Shown: positions 42,196-50,989 of the stretch, in pieces
Numbering within the stretch: position 1 is the first letter of the stretch
Layout: the number at the start of each line of letters is the position of its first letter
Source of the DNA: Phycisphaerae bacterium
GTDB lineage: Bacteria; Planctomycetota; Phycisphaerae; UBA1845; JAFGLZ01
Direction: 5' to 3'
NCBI GenBank assembly: GCA_016927755.1
Contig: JAFGLZ010000204.1
Coordinates: forward strand, 17,913-81,912
Length of the DNA: 64,000 nt
The notes under the pieces: model-generated
The model's database searches: none
Seen by the model: only the letters and a program-made list of their open reading frames with translations
What the model was told of the DNA's origin: nothing
Made by a program: the position numbers and the translations under genes

Positions 42196-45192
42196 ATGAA
42201 ACGTCTCCTCCGCATCCTGTCCGGTCTTGCCCTGGGCGTCATCGTCGGCGCGTCCGGTTGGGGTTGTCAGGCCGAGCCACAGACCGGTCCGACGCAGAAG
42301 CCCGAGGCGAAGGTCCACGCCTCGGCCGCCAAGCCGGCTCCGAAATCGGAGGCCCCGAAGGCGACGGCCACGCCCACCGTCGAGGCGCGGAAGGCCCCGC
42401 GAGACGTTGCCTGGTTCCTCAAGCGAATGGTGGACGTGCAGTGGCTCGCGTATCACGAGCCAGGTGTTCGCTGCCGGCAGTTCAGCAGCTACGACCGCCG
42501 CAGCAAGATCGTCGACGGCAAGCAGGTCGGTTGGGACGCCAACGGCGACGCCGGCAACTACCTCCGAGAGAACAAGGAAGAAGGCAACGTGATGGCCGAG
42601 ATGGACGGACCCGGCTGCATCACGCAGTTCTGGAGCGCCAACCCGGCCGGGACGATCCGAATCTGGCTCGACGGCGAGGAGAGGCCCTCCATCGAGATGC
42701 CGATGGCCGAGCTGCTCAGCGACCAGGGCAAGGCGCCCTTCAAGGAGCCGTTCTGCTACCAGGTCCGCCCCGTCGAGACCAACCAGACGGCCAGTAACTG
42801 CTACTTCCCGATTCCGTACGCCAAGCGCTGCAAAGTGGCCGTCGTCGGGGCAAAGATGTACTACAACATCGACTACATCACGTATCCCGCCGGTACGTCC
42901 GTCGTCACGTTCAAGCTGCCGCTGACGCCGGAGCAGCGAAAGGTCGCGGCCGAAGTGTCCGAGCAGTTGCACAAGAAGATGTCCCCTGATCTCGCTGAAA
43001 CGGCAGACCTGAAGCTGGTCCCGAAGACGATCGAGCCCGGCAAGGAGGTCGAGCTGGGCCGGATCAGTGTGACCGGCAACGGGTCCGAGTGGTCCGGTTT
43101 CGTCCGGAAGATCACGATGAAGGCACGAACGTCGGACAAGTACGGCCTGCGGAAGGCCGTCATGAAGATCTACTACGACGGCAGCAAGCAGCCCGGTGCC
43201 GTCGCGCCGCTCGTGGATTTCTTCGGCACCGGCTGGATGCCCACGCCGTATGCGTCCACGATGAGCGCGATCGGCAAGGACGGCACGATGGTGTCGCGCT
43301 GGCCGATGCCGTTCAAGCAATCGCTGCTCATTTCCGTGGAGAATCACGGCAATCAACCGCTATCGGTAGGCGTGGCGATTCACACCGGCAAGGGCAGGGA
43401 CAGGTGCGAGTGCAAGCCGATGTACTTCCACGCCATGTACCGCCGTGAGAAGCTCAGCACGACGTTCGACTACCCGTTCTGCAAGGACGTCGCCGGCCCG
43501 GGTCGCCTCGTCGGCAACCTGCTGAACATCGACAACCCCAAGCCCGGCTGGTGGGGCGAGGGCGACGAGAAGGTCTGGGTCGACGACGAGGCGTTCCCGA
43601 GCTGGTGGGGCACGGGCAGCGAGGACTACTACAACGACGCGTGGGGCATGCACCTGCACGCGCGATTCCAGGAAGGCTGCCCTCTGCTCCAGGGCCCAAG
43701 CCTCAGCAACAAAACCAGTATGTATCGCTGGCACATCCTCGACAGCATCCCCTTCGAGAAGCGGCTGACGATGACGATCGAGAACTACTACGAGACCGGG
43801 CGAGGCGTGCGGAGCGACTACTCGTCGGTCTGCTACTACTACAACATGGCCCCGGCCGGGTCGGACTTCTACAAGCCTCTGGCGCTGGCCGACCTGCTGC
43901 CGTGCAACTTCCGCCCGGAGGGCACGACCGAGGCCGAGACGCTCGCGCTGCCCGATGCACGGAAGCGGACGATGGAGCAGCTCGCCGCGATCGGTCTGGC
44001 AAGCGAGGCGAGCGGCCAGGGCGCCGTGGAGCTGGCGCTATCGCCCGGCAAGACAACGGAGATCCCCCTCGGCGAACTGAAGCCCGGCGTCTACCGAGTC
44101 CATCTGTACTTGCTTGCCGAGAAGGATCTACCCGGCCTGAAGGTGAGCGGTCCGGCAAAGCAGGACGGCGTCGTGTTCAAGCCGGCCGCGCTTCCCGACA
44201 AGCTCGCCACGGGCTCGTCGTCGCAGATCGCCGGGATGTTGTTCCTCGGCGGCGACAAGCCGCGGGCGGTCTCGCTGGGCCTGGGCACGAAGGCATCGGA
44301 CGGCTGCAGAGTCTACCTGGACGCCGTCCGCCTCGAGACGGCGCCCCGGCACGGCATGGAGGCCGAGTCGCTCGAATGGACGAGCCCTGACCACTTGGTG
44401 ACCTTCAAGACCGAACTGGGCGATACCGCACTGAGCGGCTGGGGCAAGGTCACGATGACCACGCTCAGCGTCGGCGGGCTCGCCGCGATCCCGGTTGAGC
44501 TCAAGCCGGGCTTCTACGAGGTCCGCGGCCGGCTGGCGTCCGGCCCGGACGTGGGTCAGCTTCGCGTTCGGCTCGATCTGTGGCCGGCGCTGCTGACCAC
44601 ATACGAAGGATACGCGGACAAGCCCGGTCTCCGCGATCACTGCTTCGGGCGGTTCCAGGTGCCCGACGGCAAGACGCTCAAGTCGTTGGAGTTCATGATC
44701 TGCGGCAAGAACCCCAAGAGCAAGGACACGAAGGCGACCGTGGATTACCTAGAGATCCGCCCGTGCAAGGGCCTGACCGGCTACGAGGGCGAGGAGATGC
44801 CCGTGATCCGAGTGGACCACGGCGGCATCAGCGTGCAGGTCCTCGGCCCAGCCTTCTCCCAGGGCAAACAGAAGTTCATCACCTTCGGCGGCAAGGACGG
44901 ACGAGTCCAGCTCGGCTTCGACGTGCCCAAGGCCGGCACCTATGAAATCGAGATGGGTTTCTGCAAGAGCAACGACTACGCTACGCTCGACACGTACGTC
45001 GACGGTAAGAAGATTGGCCCAAGGCTGGACAACTACAGCCCGACCATCGTCCACACCGGCCCGGTCCGGTTCGGCAAGGTTGAGCTCAAGGCCGGCCCGC
45101 ACGTGCTAGAGTTCCGTGTGGTCGGCAGGAATAAGCAGTCGCAAGGATACTACATGGGCTTCGACTACCTGGAGCTCAAGCCGGTGAAGTAA
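42196..45192 (+). CDS. GH172/DUF2961-family lipoprotein with C-terminal beta-sandwich extensions
   Basis: Secreted lipoprotein of 998 aa. ATG 42196 opens a signal with lipobox G-W-G-C, then an Ala/Lys/Pro-rich linker to ~residue 65. The DUF2961 domain, now glycoside hydrolase family 172 (fructofuranosidases and D-arabinanases), covers ~residues 75-480: G-P-G-C-I-T-Q-F-W-S-A-N-P-A-G-T-I-R-I-W-L-D-G, then G-T-G-S-E-D-Y-Y-N-D-A-W-G. The ~500-residue remainder has repeated beta-rich stretches such as L-K-P-G-V-Y-R-V, L-K-P-G-F-Y-E-V and L-K-A-G-P-H-V-L-E-F-R-V, typical of carbohydrate-binding or Ig-like modules. ThuA and SUFU-like genes follow closely. Confidence 0.88.
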   Translation: MKRLLRILSGLALGVIVGASGWGCQAEPQTGPTQKPEAKVHASAAKPAPKSEAPKATATPTVEARKAPRDVAWFLKRMVDVQWLAYHEPGVRCRQFSSYDRRSKIVDGKQVGWDANGDAGNYLRENKEEGNVMAEMDGPGCITQFWSANPAGTIRIWLDGEERPSIEMPMAELLSDQGKAPFKEPFCYQVRPVETNQTASNCYFPIPYAKRCKVAVVGAKMYYNIDYITYPAGTSVVTFKLPLTPEQRKVAAEVSEQLHKKMSPDLAETADLKLVPKTIEPGKEVELGRISVTGNGSEWSGFVRKITMKARTSDKYGLRKAVMKIYYDGSKQPGAVAPLVDFFGTGWMPTPYASTMSAIGKDGTMVSRWPMPFKQSLLISVENHGNQPLSVGVAIHTGKGRDRCECKPMYFHAMYRREKLSTTFDYPFCKDVAGPGRLVGNLLNIDNPKPGWWGEGDEKVWVDDEAFPSWWGTGSEDYYNDAWGMHLHARFQEGCPLLQGPSLSNKTSMYRWHILDSIPFEKRLTMTIENYYETGRGVRSDYSSVCYYYNMAPAGSDFYKPLALADLLPCNFRPEGTTEAETLALPDARKRTMEQLAAIGLASEASGQGAVELALSPGKTTEIPLGELKPGVYRVHLYLLAEKDLPGLKVSGPAKQDGVVFKPAALPDKLATGSSSQIAGMLFLGGDKPRAVSLGLGTKASDGCRVYLDAVRLETAPRHGMEAESLEWTSPDHLVTFKTELGDTALSGWGKVTMTTLSVGGLAAIPVELKPGFYEVRGRLASGPDVGQLRVRLDLWPALLTTYEGYADKPGLRDHCFGRFQVPDGKTLKSLEFMICGKNPKSKDTKATVDYLEIRPCKGLTGYEGEEMPVIRVDHGGISVQVLGPAFSQGKQKFITFGGKDGRVQLGFDVPKAGTYEIEMGFCKSNDYATLDTYVDGKKIGPRLDNYSPTIVHTGPVRFGKVELKAGPHVLEFRVVGRNKQSQGYYMGFDYLELKPVK

Positions 45193-45231
45193 CTGTCCAA
45201 GGAATTCTGAGAGCAAGAGAAGGAGTCTGAC

Positions 45232-45975
45232 ATGACAGCCCGTTCATCCCTATCGCTGGCAACCTTGACGGCCGTGCTTCTGGGCAGCATCGGCTGCTCG
45301 TCGCTGATGGTCAGCCCGGCCCAGGCGGCCGAGGGCGGCAAGATCAAGACGCTGCTGCTCGTCGGCGGCTCGATCCATGACTGGAAGAACATCGGCAACG
45401 TCGTCGAGGAGGTGCTGAAGAAATCGGGCAAGTTCGACGTGACGCGCGTCGACAATGACCTGAACGCCCTGCTGCCGGATCGGATCAAGCCGTTCAAGCT
45501 CGTCGTGTTCTATTGGACGGTCGGCAAGATCACCGACGCCCAACGCGACGGACTAACGAACCATATCGCCGAGGGCAACGGGCTCGTGACGTTCCACTCG
45601 GGGGCCGACTCGTTCCGCGACGACGACAAGTACCGCAAGTTCATCGGCGGGTACTTCACAACGCATCCTCACTACCGCACGTATCAGGTCAGCATCACGG
45701 AGGTCAAGCACCCGATCACGGAGGGCATTCAGGAGTTCATGACGACGGACGAGCAGTACATCCTCAACTACGACAAGGACAACATCACGATCCTCGGCAA
45801 TGGCCTGTGGAAGGGCAATCTGATGCCCGCCCTGTGGGTCAAGGAGATCGGCAAGGGCCGGCTGTTCTACAACTCCGGCGGGCACGACCCCAAGGCGGTT
45901 GAGCAGCCGATGTTCCAGAAGCTGCTGATCCGCGGCTGCCTCTGGGCCGCGGGCTGTGAGGTCAAGGACAAGTAG
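45232..45975 (+). CDS. ThuA-domain protein
   Basis: Exported protein of 247 aa with a ThuA (trehalose utilisation) class I glutamine-amidotransferase-like fold. ATG 45232 follows AAGGAG. Signal peptide with a lipobox-like G-S-I-G-C, then K-T-L-L-L-V-G-G-S-I-H-D-W, F-K-L-V-V-F-Y-W-T-V, G-L-V-T-F-H-S-G-A-D-S-F and V-K-H-P-I-T-E-G-I-Q-E-F; G-K-G-R-L-F-Y-N-S-G-G-H-D near the end is the family's terminal motif. Planctomycetes carry many such proteins; some relatives act in sugar or keto-sugar metabolism. It is 39 bases after the GH172 gene. Confidence 0.88.
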   Translation: MTARSSLSLATLTAVLLGSIGCSSLMVSPAQAAEGGKIKTLLLVGGSIHDWKNIGNVVEEVLKKSGKFDVTRVDNDLNALLPDRIKPFKLVVFYWTVGKITDAQRDGLTNHIAEGNGLVTFHSGADSFRDDDKYRKFIGGYFTTHPHYRTYQVSITEVKHPITEGIQEFMTTDEQYILNYDKDNITILGNGLWKGNLMPALWVKEIGKGRLFYNSGGHDPKAVEQPMFQKLLIRGCLWAAGCEVKDK

Positions 45976-45983
45976 CCTGTCCA

Positions 45984-46808
45984 ATGCTGGGTATCCTCGC
46001 GCTCATCGTGGCGATCCTCGGCGTGGGCTGGATCGGCGTGGTCCTGTTCAAGGAGATGCCGCGCTGGCAGCTCGGCGTCGGGGCCCTCATGGTGGCGGTC
46101 GGCGTGATCGTCATGGCCGACACCGCCCGGCGCGAGGCCTCCAAACCGAGCGTCAGGCCGCTGCCCAAGGTCATCCCCCGGGTCGCGGTCGAGATGATGC
46201 CGGCGGATCGGACGTACGCCGAGATCGAGTTCGAGGACGACGACGAGGAGCCCAAGGCGTCGGACGAATGGAAACAAGCCACCACCGAGGCCCTGACGAA
46301 GATCCTCGGCGAGCCGGATGACCGGATGTTCATGTCGATGCATCCCCTGGCCAAGGGGGGAGGCTCCCACGTGCTGGTCTTCCGGAACCACATCAAAGGC
46401 GTCGTCTACGCCACGCACGAGCTCATCGGCAGCGGGCTGCAGGTCAGGAACGCGCTGGGCAACTACGAGTTGATGATCTGCCATCGGGCCGAGAGCAGTT
46501 GGGGCCCGGGCATCGTCAGCATCCTGGCCCAGGAGCTGCTCGAATCTCCCGTCAAGCCATGGGGCATGAAGAATGCCGCGCGACACGTCCCGTCGAACTC
46601 CACGCTGACGAGCTTCCTCTTCATCCCCTATGCCGAGTTTGCCGTGCGCGACCGGCCCGGCGCGGTGCTCCTCGTCGTGGGCGTCACCGAGGACGAAATG
46701 GAGGCCTGCATCGCCGGCAGGACGGAGGAGGTCGTCAAGCGGCTCGGCGAGGCGGGAGTCCTGCCGTATACCGACTTCAACCGCGAATCGGTGCTCAAGG
46801 GGTCGTGA
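45984..46808 (+). CDS. Membrane-anchored SUFU-like protein
   Basis: 274 aa. Two N-terminal membrane helices (about 3-22 and 29-45), then a soluble domain from ~90. It contains D-E-W-K-Q-A-T-T, H-P-L-A-K-G-G-G-S-H-V-L-V-F, Y-A-T-H-E-L-I-G, N-Y-E-L-M-I-C-H-R-A-E-S-S-W-G-P and G-V-T-E-D-E-M-E-A-C, the layout of bacterial Suppressor-of-fused (SUFU) domains. These usually occur as cytosolic proteins, sometimes as immunity-type proteins in polymorphic toxin systems; a membrane-anchored form is unusual. It starts eight bases after ThuA, so probably the same transcript. No toxin is adjacent. Confidence 0.6.
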   Translation: MLGILALIVAILGVGWIGVVLFKEMPRWQLGVGALMVAVGVIVMADTARREASKPSVRPLPKVIPRVAVEMMPADRTYAEIEFEDDDEEPKASDEWKQATTEALTKILGEPDDRMFMSMHPLAKGGGSHVLVFRNHIKGVVYATHELIGSGLQVRNALGNYELMICHRAESSWGPGIVSILAQELLESPVKPWGMKNAARHVPSNSTLTSFLFIPYAEFAVRDRPGAVLLVVGVTEDEMEACIAGRTEEVVKRLGEAGVLPYTDFNRESVLKGS

Positions 46809-46874
46809 TCGTCCTCGCTCAACGAGGAACCGCACTGCCGCGGGGGCGGTCGGCGCGGGGCGAGCGTGCCCGGA

Positions 46875-48320
46875 TCAGCTACGGCTCGGCGCGAAGAAGA
46901 AACGCGCCGACTGCTGCAGGCGCAGCGCCAGCGGGATCTTGGCCCCGTAGAGCCGCCGGTGCATGTTGACGCCGTAGTAGAGCCGATAGACGAAATCGAG
47001 CGCCCTGTTCAGCCAAGGCGTCTTATACAGCAGCGGCAGCAGGGCCTTGAGTCGCGGGTGATCCACCATCATCGGGAACATCTTGTGGATGACGTAGATC
47101 ACCTGCTTGAACCGCTCCTCGAAGTTGAGCACCGTCGACGTGTACTGCCCGCCGAATGATTCCGTGCTCTCATCCAAAAACCCCTCCTTGCGGCAGTACT
47201 CATTGATCCGCGTGCCGGGGTAGGGCTGGAGGATCGACGCCTCGGCGTAATCGACGCCGGCGATCTGGTTCAGCTCGACCGTGCGAAGAAGGTCCTCCTC
47301 CTTCTCGCCCGGCAGGCCGAGCATGTTGTACGTCCCGATGCGGATGCCCTGCCCCTTGAGGTGCTCGCAGCCGACCCGGATCTGCTCGTTACTGATGTGG
47401 CGATTCGCGACCGTCCTGCGGAGCTGCTCGTTCGAGCATTCCACCGCCATGAGCACGGCATGGCAACCGGAACGCTTGAGCTGCCGGCAGTAGTCCTCCG
47501 ATAGGATGTTCGGCCTGGCCTGGCACGTGAACGGCAGTCCGATCTCCTTCGGATAGCGCTGGGCGAACTCCTCCAGCCATTCCGCGTCGAGACCGAACGT
47601 GTCGTCCATGATCCGAATGAGACCCAGAGGATACCGCTGCTTGACGTGCTTGATCTCCTCCAGGAAGCTCGAGACGCCCCGCCGACGCACGACCGTTCCC
47701 TTGCCCTGATACATCGCTTTGTAGGCGTGGTTGAAGCAGTACGAGCAGCTATATGGGCAGCCCCGTCCCGAGAAGAAGCCCTTGATGGGCGTCTTGGCCA
47801 GAAAGCGGCTCTTGGAGTAGAGCAGCTCGCGGTCCATCATCGGGACGCTGTCCAGATCGGTCACAAGATCCGCCAGCGGATTGACTCGAGCCGGTTCGCC
47901 GTCGCCCTGGAAGGCGAAGTTCGACGTCTCGTACATCCGGTCCGTGCCGAAGTGCTCGAGGAACACCGGGAGCGTCACGTCGGCCTCGCCTCGGCAGATG
48001 GCATCGACGCCCTCGTTCTCGACGTACTTCGGGAAGAACGTCGGGTGCGGCCCGCCGAAAAGCGAGAAGAACTCCAGCTCCGCCTTGAGCCGCGCGTTGA
48101 TCTCGAGATACCGGCTGCTCTCGTTCGACGAGACCGAGTAGCCGACGATATCCGGCTTGAAGGCGGCGATCTGCTTGATCGCCCTGCGCGGCGACGGCCC
48201 GAACTCGAAAAGCTCCGTGTGGTGCCCGAGCGACCGGGCGATGCCGGAGATAATCGGCAGCGAGTAGACCTCCTGGAACCCGATCCAGTCGATCACCAAT
48301 GCGATCCGAAGCCTTCTCAT
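46875..48320 (-). CDS. B12-binding radical SAM protein (1)
   Basis: Cobalamin-binding radical SAM enzyme, 481 aa. The N-terminal ~140 aa is a B12-binding Rossmann domain (F-K-P-D-I-V-G-Y-S-V-S-S, F-S-L-F-G-G-P-H-P-T-F-F-P, A-I-C-R-G-E-A-D). The radical SAM domain has the cluster motif G-C-P-Y-S-C-S-Y-C-F-N-H near residue 190 and the usual C-terminal portion A-V-E-C-S-N-E. Members methylate unactivated carbon or rearrange lipid and sugar-like substrates; the substrate here is unknown. It is the last gene of the reverse-strand cluster, nine bases after the second B12-radical SAM gene. ATG follows GGGGAG. Confidence 0.92.
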   Translation of the reverse strand: MRRLRIALVIDWIGFQEVYSLPIISGIARSLGHHTELFEFGPSPRRAIKQIAAFKPDIVGYSVSSNESSRYLEINARLKAELEFFSLFGGPHPTFFPKYVENEGVDAICRGEADVTLPVFLEHFGTDRMYETSNFAFQGDGEPARVNPLADLVTDLDSVPMMDRELLYSKSRFLAKTPIKGFFSGRGCPYSCSYCFNHAYKAMYQGKGTVVRRRGVSSFLEEIKHVKQRYPLGLIRIMDDTFGLDAEWLEEFAQRYPKEIGLPFTCQARPNILSEDYCRQLKRSGCHAVLMAVECSNEQLRRTVANRHISNEQIRVGCEHLKGQGIRIGTYNMLGLPGEKEEDLLRTVELNQIAGVDYAEASILQPYPGTRINEYCRKEGFLDESTESFGGQYTSTVLNFEERFKQVIYVIHKMFPMMVDHPRLKALLPLLYKTPWLNRALDFVYRLYYGVNMHRRLYGAKIPLALRLQQSARFFFAPSRS

Positions 48321-48329
48321 GACGCTCCC

Positions 48330-49898
48330 CTACCCGGCGACCACCGGCCGGGCTCTGTCCATGATCGTCTCATTCGGCGTATCCCCCGCCTGCCGCGCGC
48401 CTCGCCGCCGAAGCCGCGTCCGCAGCCAGTACGCATAGTTCTTGGCGTACGTGAAGGCGTCCCGGTCGTGCCGGCGGAACAACATCATGACGTCCAGGAA
48501 CCGGATCAGAACGTCCGACGGCAGATACGGCAACAGTCGGAAAAGCTTCCGCCTGATCAGGAACCGGCACGCTCGCGCCGGCAGGAACGGGATCAGCCGG
48601 AACAGGAACCGGTAGCCCAAGAAGAACCGCAGCTTCACCGGATCCTTGCCGATCGAGCCCGTCGAGAGATAGTGGTTGTGCTGGCCGCTCTCGAGCGCCC
48701 CGACGTCCTCCGGCGTGATCTCACCATGCGCCAGCCCGTGCTTGACGATGTCCAGCTTCGGCAGATACTCCAGCAGGAACGGCGATACGCGGTAACACAT
48801 CTTCCGCTGCAGGAAGAACTCGGCGGCCTCGAGCAACTCGGTCTCCGTCTGCGTCGGGATGCCCAGGATGTAGTCGATCGAGTACGGAAGCCCCGCCTCG
48901 TCCATCGCGTCGCACGTCCGCGTGACCTCGGCGTTCGTCTCGTGCCGGTTCAGGATCGCCTTGCGGACCTCCTCGCTGTACGACTCCACGCCAAGCTGAA
49001 TGCCGAAGCAGCCCGCCCCTTTCAGAGCGAAAGCCATCTCACGGTCCATCGTCGACGGATGAGCGAACGCCTTGAACGGCAACCCAAGCTCCGCCTTGTA
49101 CAGCTCCAGGAACCGCATCACCCATTTCTTGTTCGCCGTGAACGTGTTGTTGCGGAAGTCGACCCACTCGAAGCCGTACTTGGCGCGTGCGGCCTTCAAC
49201 TCGGCCACGACCGACTCGGGCGACCGCTCCCGCAGCCGCTTCCCGCCGAGCTTGGCGATCTGCTTGGCCTGGAACGACAGCGAGCAGTACGTGCACGCGT
49301 ACGGACAACCGCGAGACGTCACAGCAAGGTAGTAGTTCTTGATGGGAACGTGCGGCGCGAACAACTCCTTGTCCGGCCAGGGCAGCGTGTCCAGGTCCGC
49401 CACCAGCGGGCGCTGCTCGTTCTGGATGACCGCGCTACCGCTCTTGAACCAGATGTTCCTGATCGACGTGTCCATCTCTCCGCGATCGATCGAGTCGCAC
49501 AGCTCCGCCAATGCGTAGTCGCCCTCGCCGACGCAGACCATGTCCACGCAGTCGTTGGTGATCGTCTGCTCCGGCAGCGTCGTGGGATGCATCCCGCCGA
49601 AGATGATGGGCACGTCAATCCGACGCTTGATCCGCGCCGCTATGTCCAGCGCCCATGTCAGCGTCGGCGTCATCACCGAGAAACCCACTAGGTCCGGCTT
49701 GCTCGCCACGACGTCGTCGACGACCTTCTCGCGCTGGTCGAACAGTCTCGCGATCCGCGGCATGAAAAGGTAGTTCTTGTCGTCGAACAGGCCCTGGTCA
49801 TAGGCCAGCTCCGTCTCGTGCCCGTGCTGCTTGAGCATGGCCGAGAGAACCTCCAGCGAGATGTTCTCGGCGCCGATGGCTACGAACGTGCATTTCAT
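48330..49898 (-). CDS. B12-binding radical SAM protein (2)
   Basis: 522-aa cobalamin-dependent radical SAM protein. B12-binding domain: A-S-K-P-D-L-V-G-F-S-V-M-T-P-T, I-I-F-G-G-M-H-P-T-T-L-P, M-V-C-V-G-E-G-D. Radical SAM cluster motif G-C-P-Y-A-C-T-Y-C-S at ~residue 200. It differs from the neighbour by a hydrophobic, Arg-rich C-terminal ~100 aa (F-F-L-G-Y-R-F-L-F-R-L-I-P-F-L-P) that could be membrane-associated, hinting at a lipid substrate. Only weakly similar to protein (1), so they are two functions rather than a recent duplicate. Ends nine bases before it. Confidence 0.92.
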   Translation of the reverse strand: MKCTFVAIGAENISLEVLSAMLKQHGHETELAYDQGLFDDKNYLFMPRIARLFDQREKVVDDVVASKPDLVGFSVMTPTLTWALDIAARIKRRIDVPIIFGGMHPTTLPEQTITNDCVDMVCVGEGDYALAELCDSIDRGEMDTSIRNIWFKSGSAVIQNEQRPLVADLDTLPWPDKELFAPHVPIKNYYLAVTSRGCPYACTYCSLSFQAKQIAKLGGKRLRERSPESVVAELKAARAKYGFEWVDFRNNTFTANKKWVMRFLELYKAELGLPFKAFAHPSTMDREMAFALKGAGCFGIQLGVESYSEEVRKAILNRHETNAEVTRTCDAMDEAGLPYSIDYILGIPTQTETELLEAAEFFLQRKMCYRVSPFLLEYLPKLDIVKHGLAHGEITPEDVGALESGQHNHYLSTGSIGKDPVKLRFFLGYRFLFRLIPFLPARACRFLIRRKLFRLLPYLPSDVLIRFLDVMMLFRRHDRDAFTYAKNYAYWLRTRLRRRGARQAGDTPNETIMDRARPVVAG

Positions 49899-49919
49899 GG
49901 TGTCTCTGCGCTGCCTTTC

Positions 49920-50987
49920 CTAAACGAGCGTCTCGGCCAGGTTCGGGTGCCGCTCCCATCGCTGGGGAAGCTGCCGCGCCTCGTACGTTGGCTTGATGTA
50001 CTGCTCGATGAACTGCTTGTCCTCCCCCGCCAGGCACACCTGGTTGTACTGCGTGAATCGGTCGAGCCTGAGCATCCGGCTCCGGATGGCCCCGAGCGAT
50101 TCCTCCTTCACGTTCCCGAACGAGATGTGGATGAACGGGCACGGGATCACGTCGCCGTACGGCGTGATGTAGAGCTTCTCCGTCCCGGCCGAGCACCCGA
50201 GCTTCGAGTAGTTCGAGTGGAAGTCGCGCCGGAGCTGAGGATACCGCATCTGCAACTCGAGGAAGTACGCGCGGTCTTCATCGTCCAGCGACTCGTCGAA
50301 GTTGCCCTGCCACATCCCCACCGGACACGGCACCGAGATCACCACGGGGACGTGCTTGCCCTTGCAGAACTCGAGCAGGTCCGTCGTCTCGCGTGTTCGG
50401 ATGGTGCTGTGCGTCAGCGTCGTGCAAAAGATGACCCGCAGCCCCTTGGCCAACGCGCGATCCACGTTGTGGATCGTCGTCTCGTACGCTCCGGGCATCC
50501 GACGGAAGTGGTCGTGTCGCTCCGGGTCACCCGAATCGAGGCTGACCTGGATGCTGTCCAGACCGGCCCTGTAGAGCGAGTCGATCCGCGCGTCGTCCAG
50601 CAGCACGGCGTTGGTCTGCAGCCCGATCAGGCACTCCCGCGGATGGAAGAGCTGGATCGTGTCCTCGAGATCCTTGTTCAACAGGGGCTCGCCCCCGGTG
50701 AAAGCGAAGTAGATCGCGCCGAGCGCCACGGCCTCGTCGGCCAGGCGAGCGTGGTCGTCCGACGTCATCGGTGTCCCGCCCTTCTGCTTCATCAACTCGC
50801 ACGAGCAGTGCTCGCACCTCATGTTGCAGGCGTACGACAGGGCGACGTCGACGTTTCGCAACGGCCGACGGCGAACGTCGCGGACCAGACGGTGTCTCGC
50901 CATCGACGACGCCACGCGCGGCATCAGCATGGGCTTGCGCTTCGGCTGGCAGACGAACCGCAGGTTGTCCTTGAAGCGTTCGAGCAT
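49920..50987 (-). CDS. Radical SAM protein with C-terminal Cys motif (SPASM-like)
   Basis: 355 aa. Cluster motif C-N-M-R-C-E-H-C near residue 54, followed by G-G-E-P-L-L-N-K, and a C-terminal block G-C-S-A-G-T-E-K-L-Y-I-T-P-Y-G-D-V-I-P-C-P-F matching the auxiliary-cluster (SPASM/twitch) region. No B12 domain is visible. Such proteins modify peptides, nucleotides or sugars and are common in surface-polysaccharide clusters. The ATG at 50987 is two bases after the stop of the upstream methyltransferase, whose 3' end supplies GGGAGGG for translation. Confidence 0.9.
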   Translation of the reverse strand: MLERFKDNLRFVCQPKRKPMLMPRVASSMARHRLVRDVRRRPLRNVDVALSYACNMRCEHCSCELMKQKGGTPMTSDDHARLADEAVALGAIYFAFTGGEPLLNKDLEDTIQLFHPRECLIGLQTNAVLLDDARIDSLYRAGLDSIQVSLDSGDPERHDHFRRMPGAYETTIHNVDRALAKGLRVIFCTTLTHSTIRTRETTDLLEFCKGKHVPVVISVPCPVGMWQGNFDESLDDEDRAYFLELQMRYPQLRRDFHSNYSKLGCSAGTEKLYITPYGDVIPCPFIHISFGNVKEESLGAIRSRMLRLDRFTQYNQVCLAGEDKQFIEQYIKPTYEARQLPQRWERHPNLAETLV

Positions 50988-50989
50988 CG

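Noticed and set aside
47646..49691. 681-codon open frame opposite the B12-radical SAM genes
   Set aside because: Spans two real genes and the gap between them; pure shadow.
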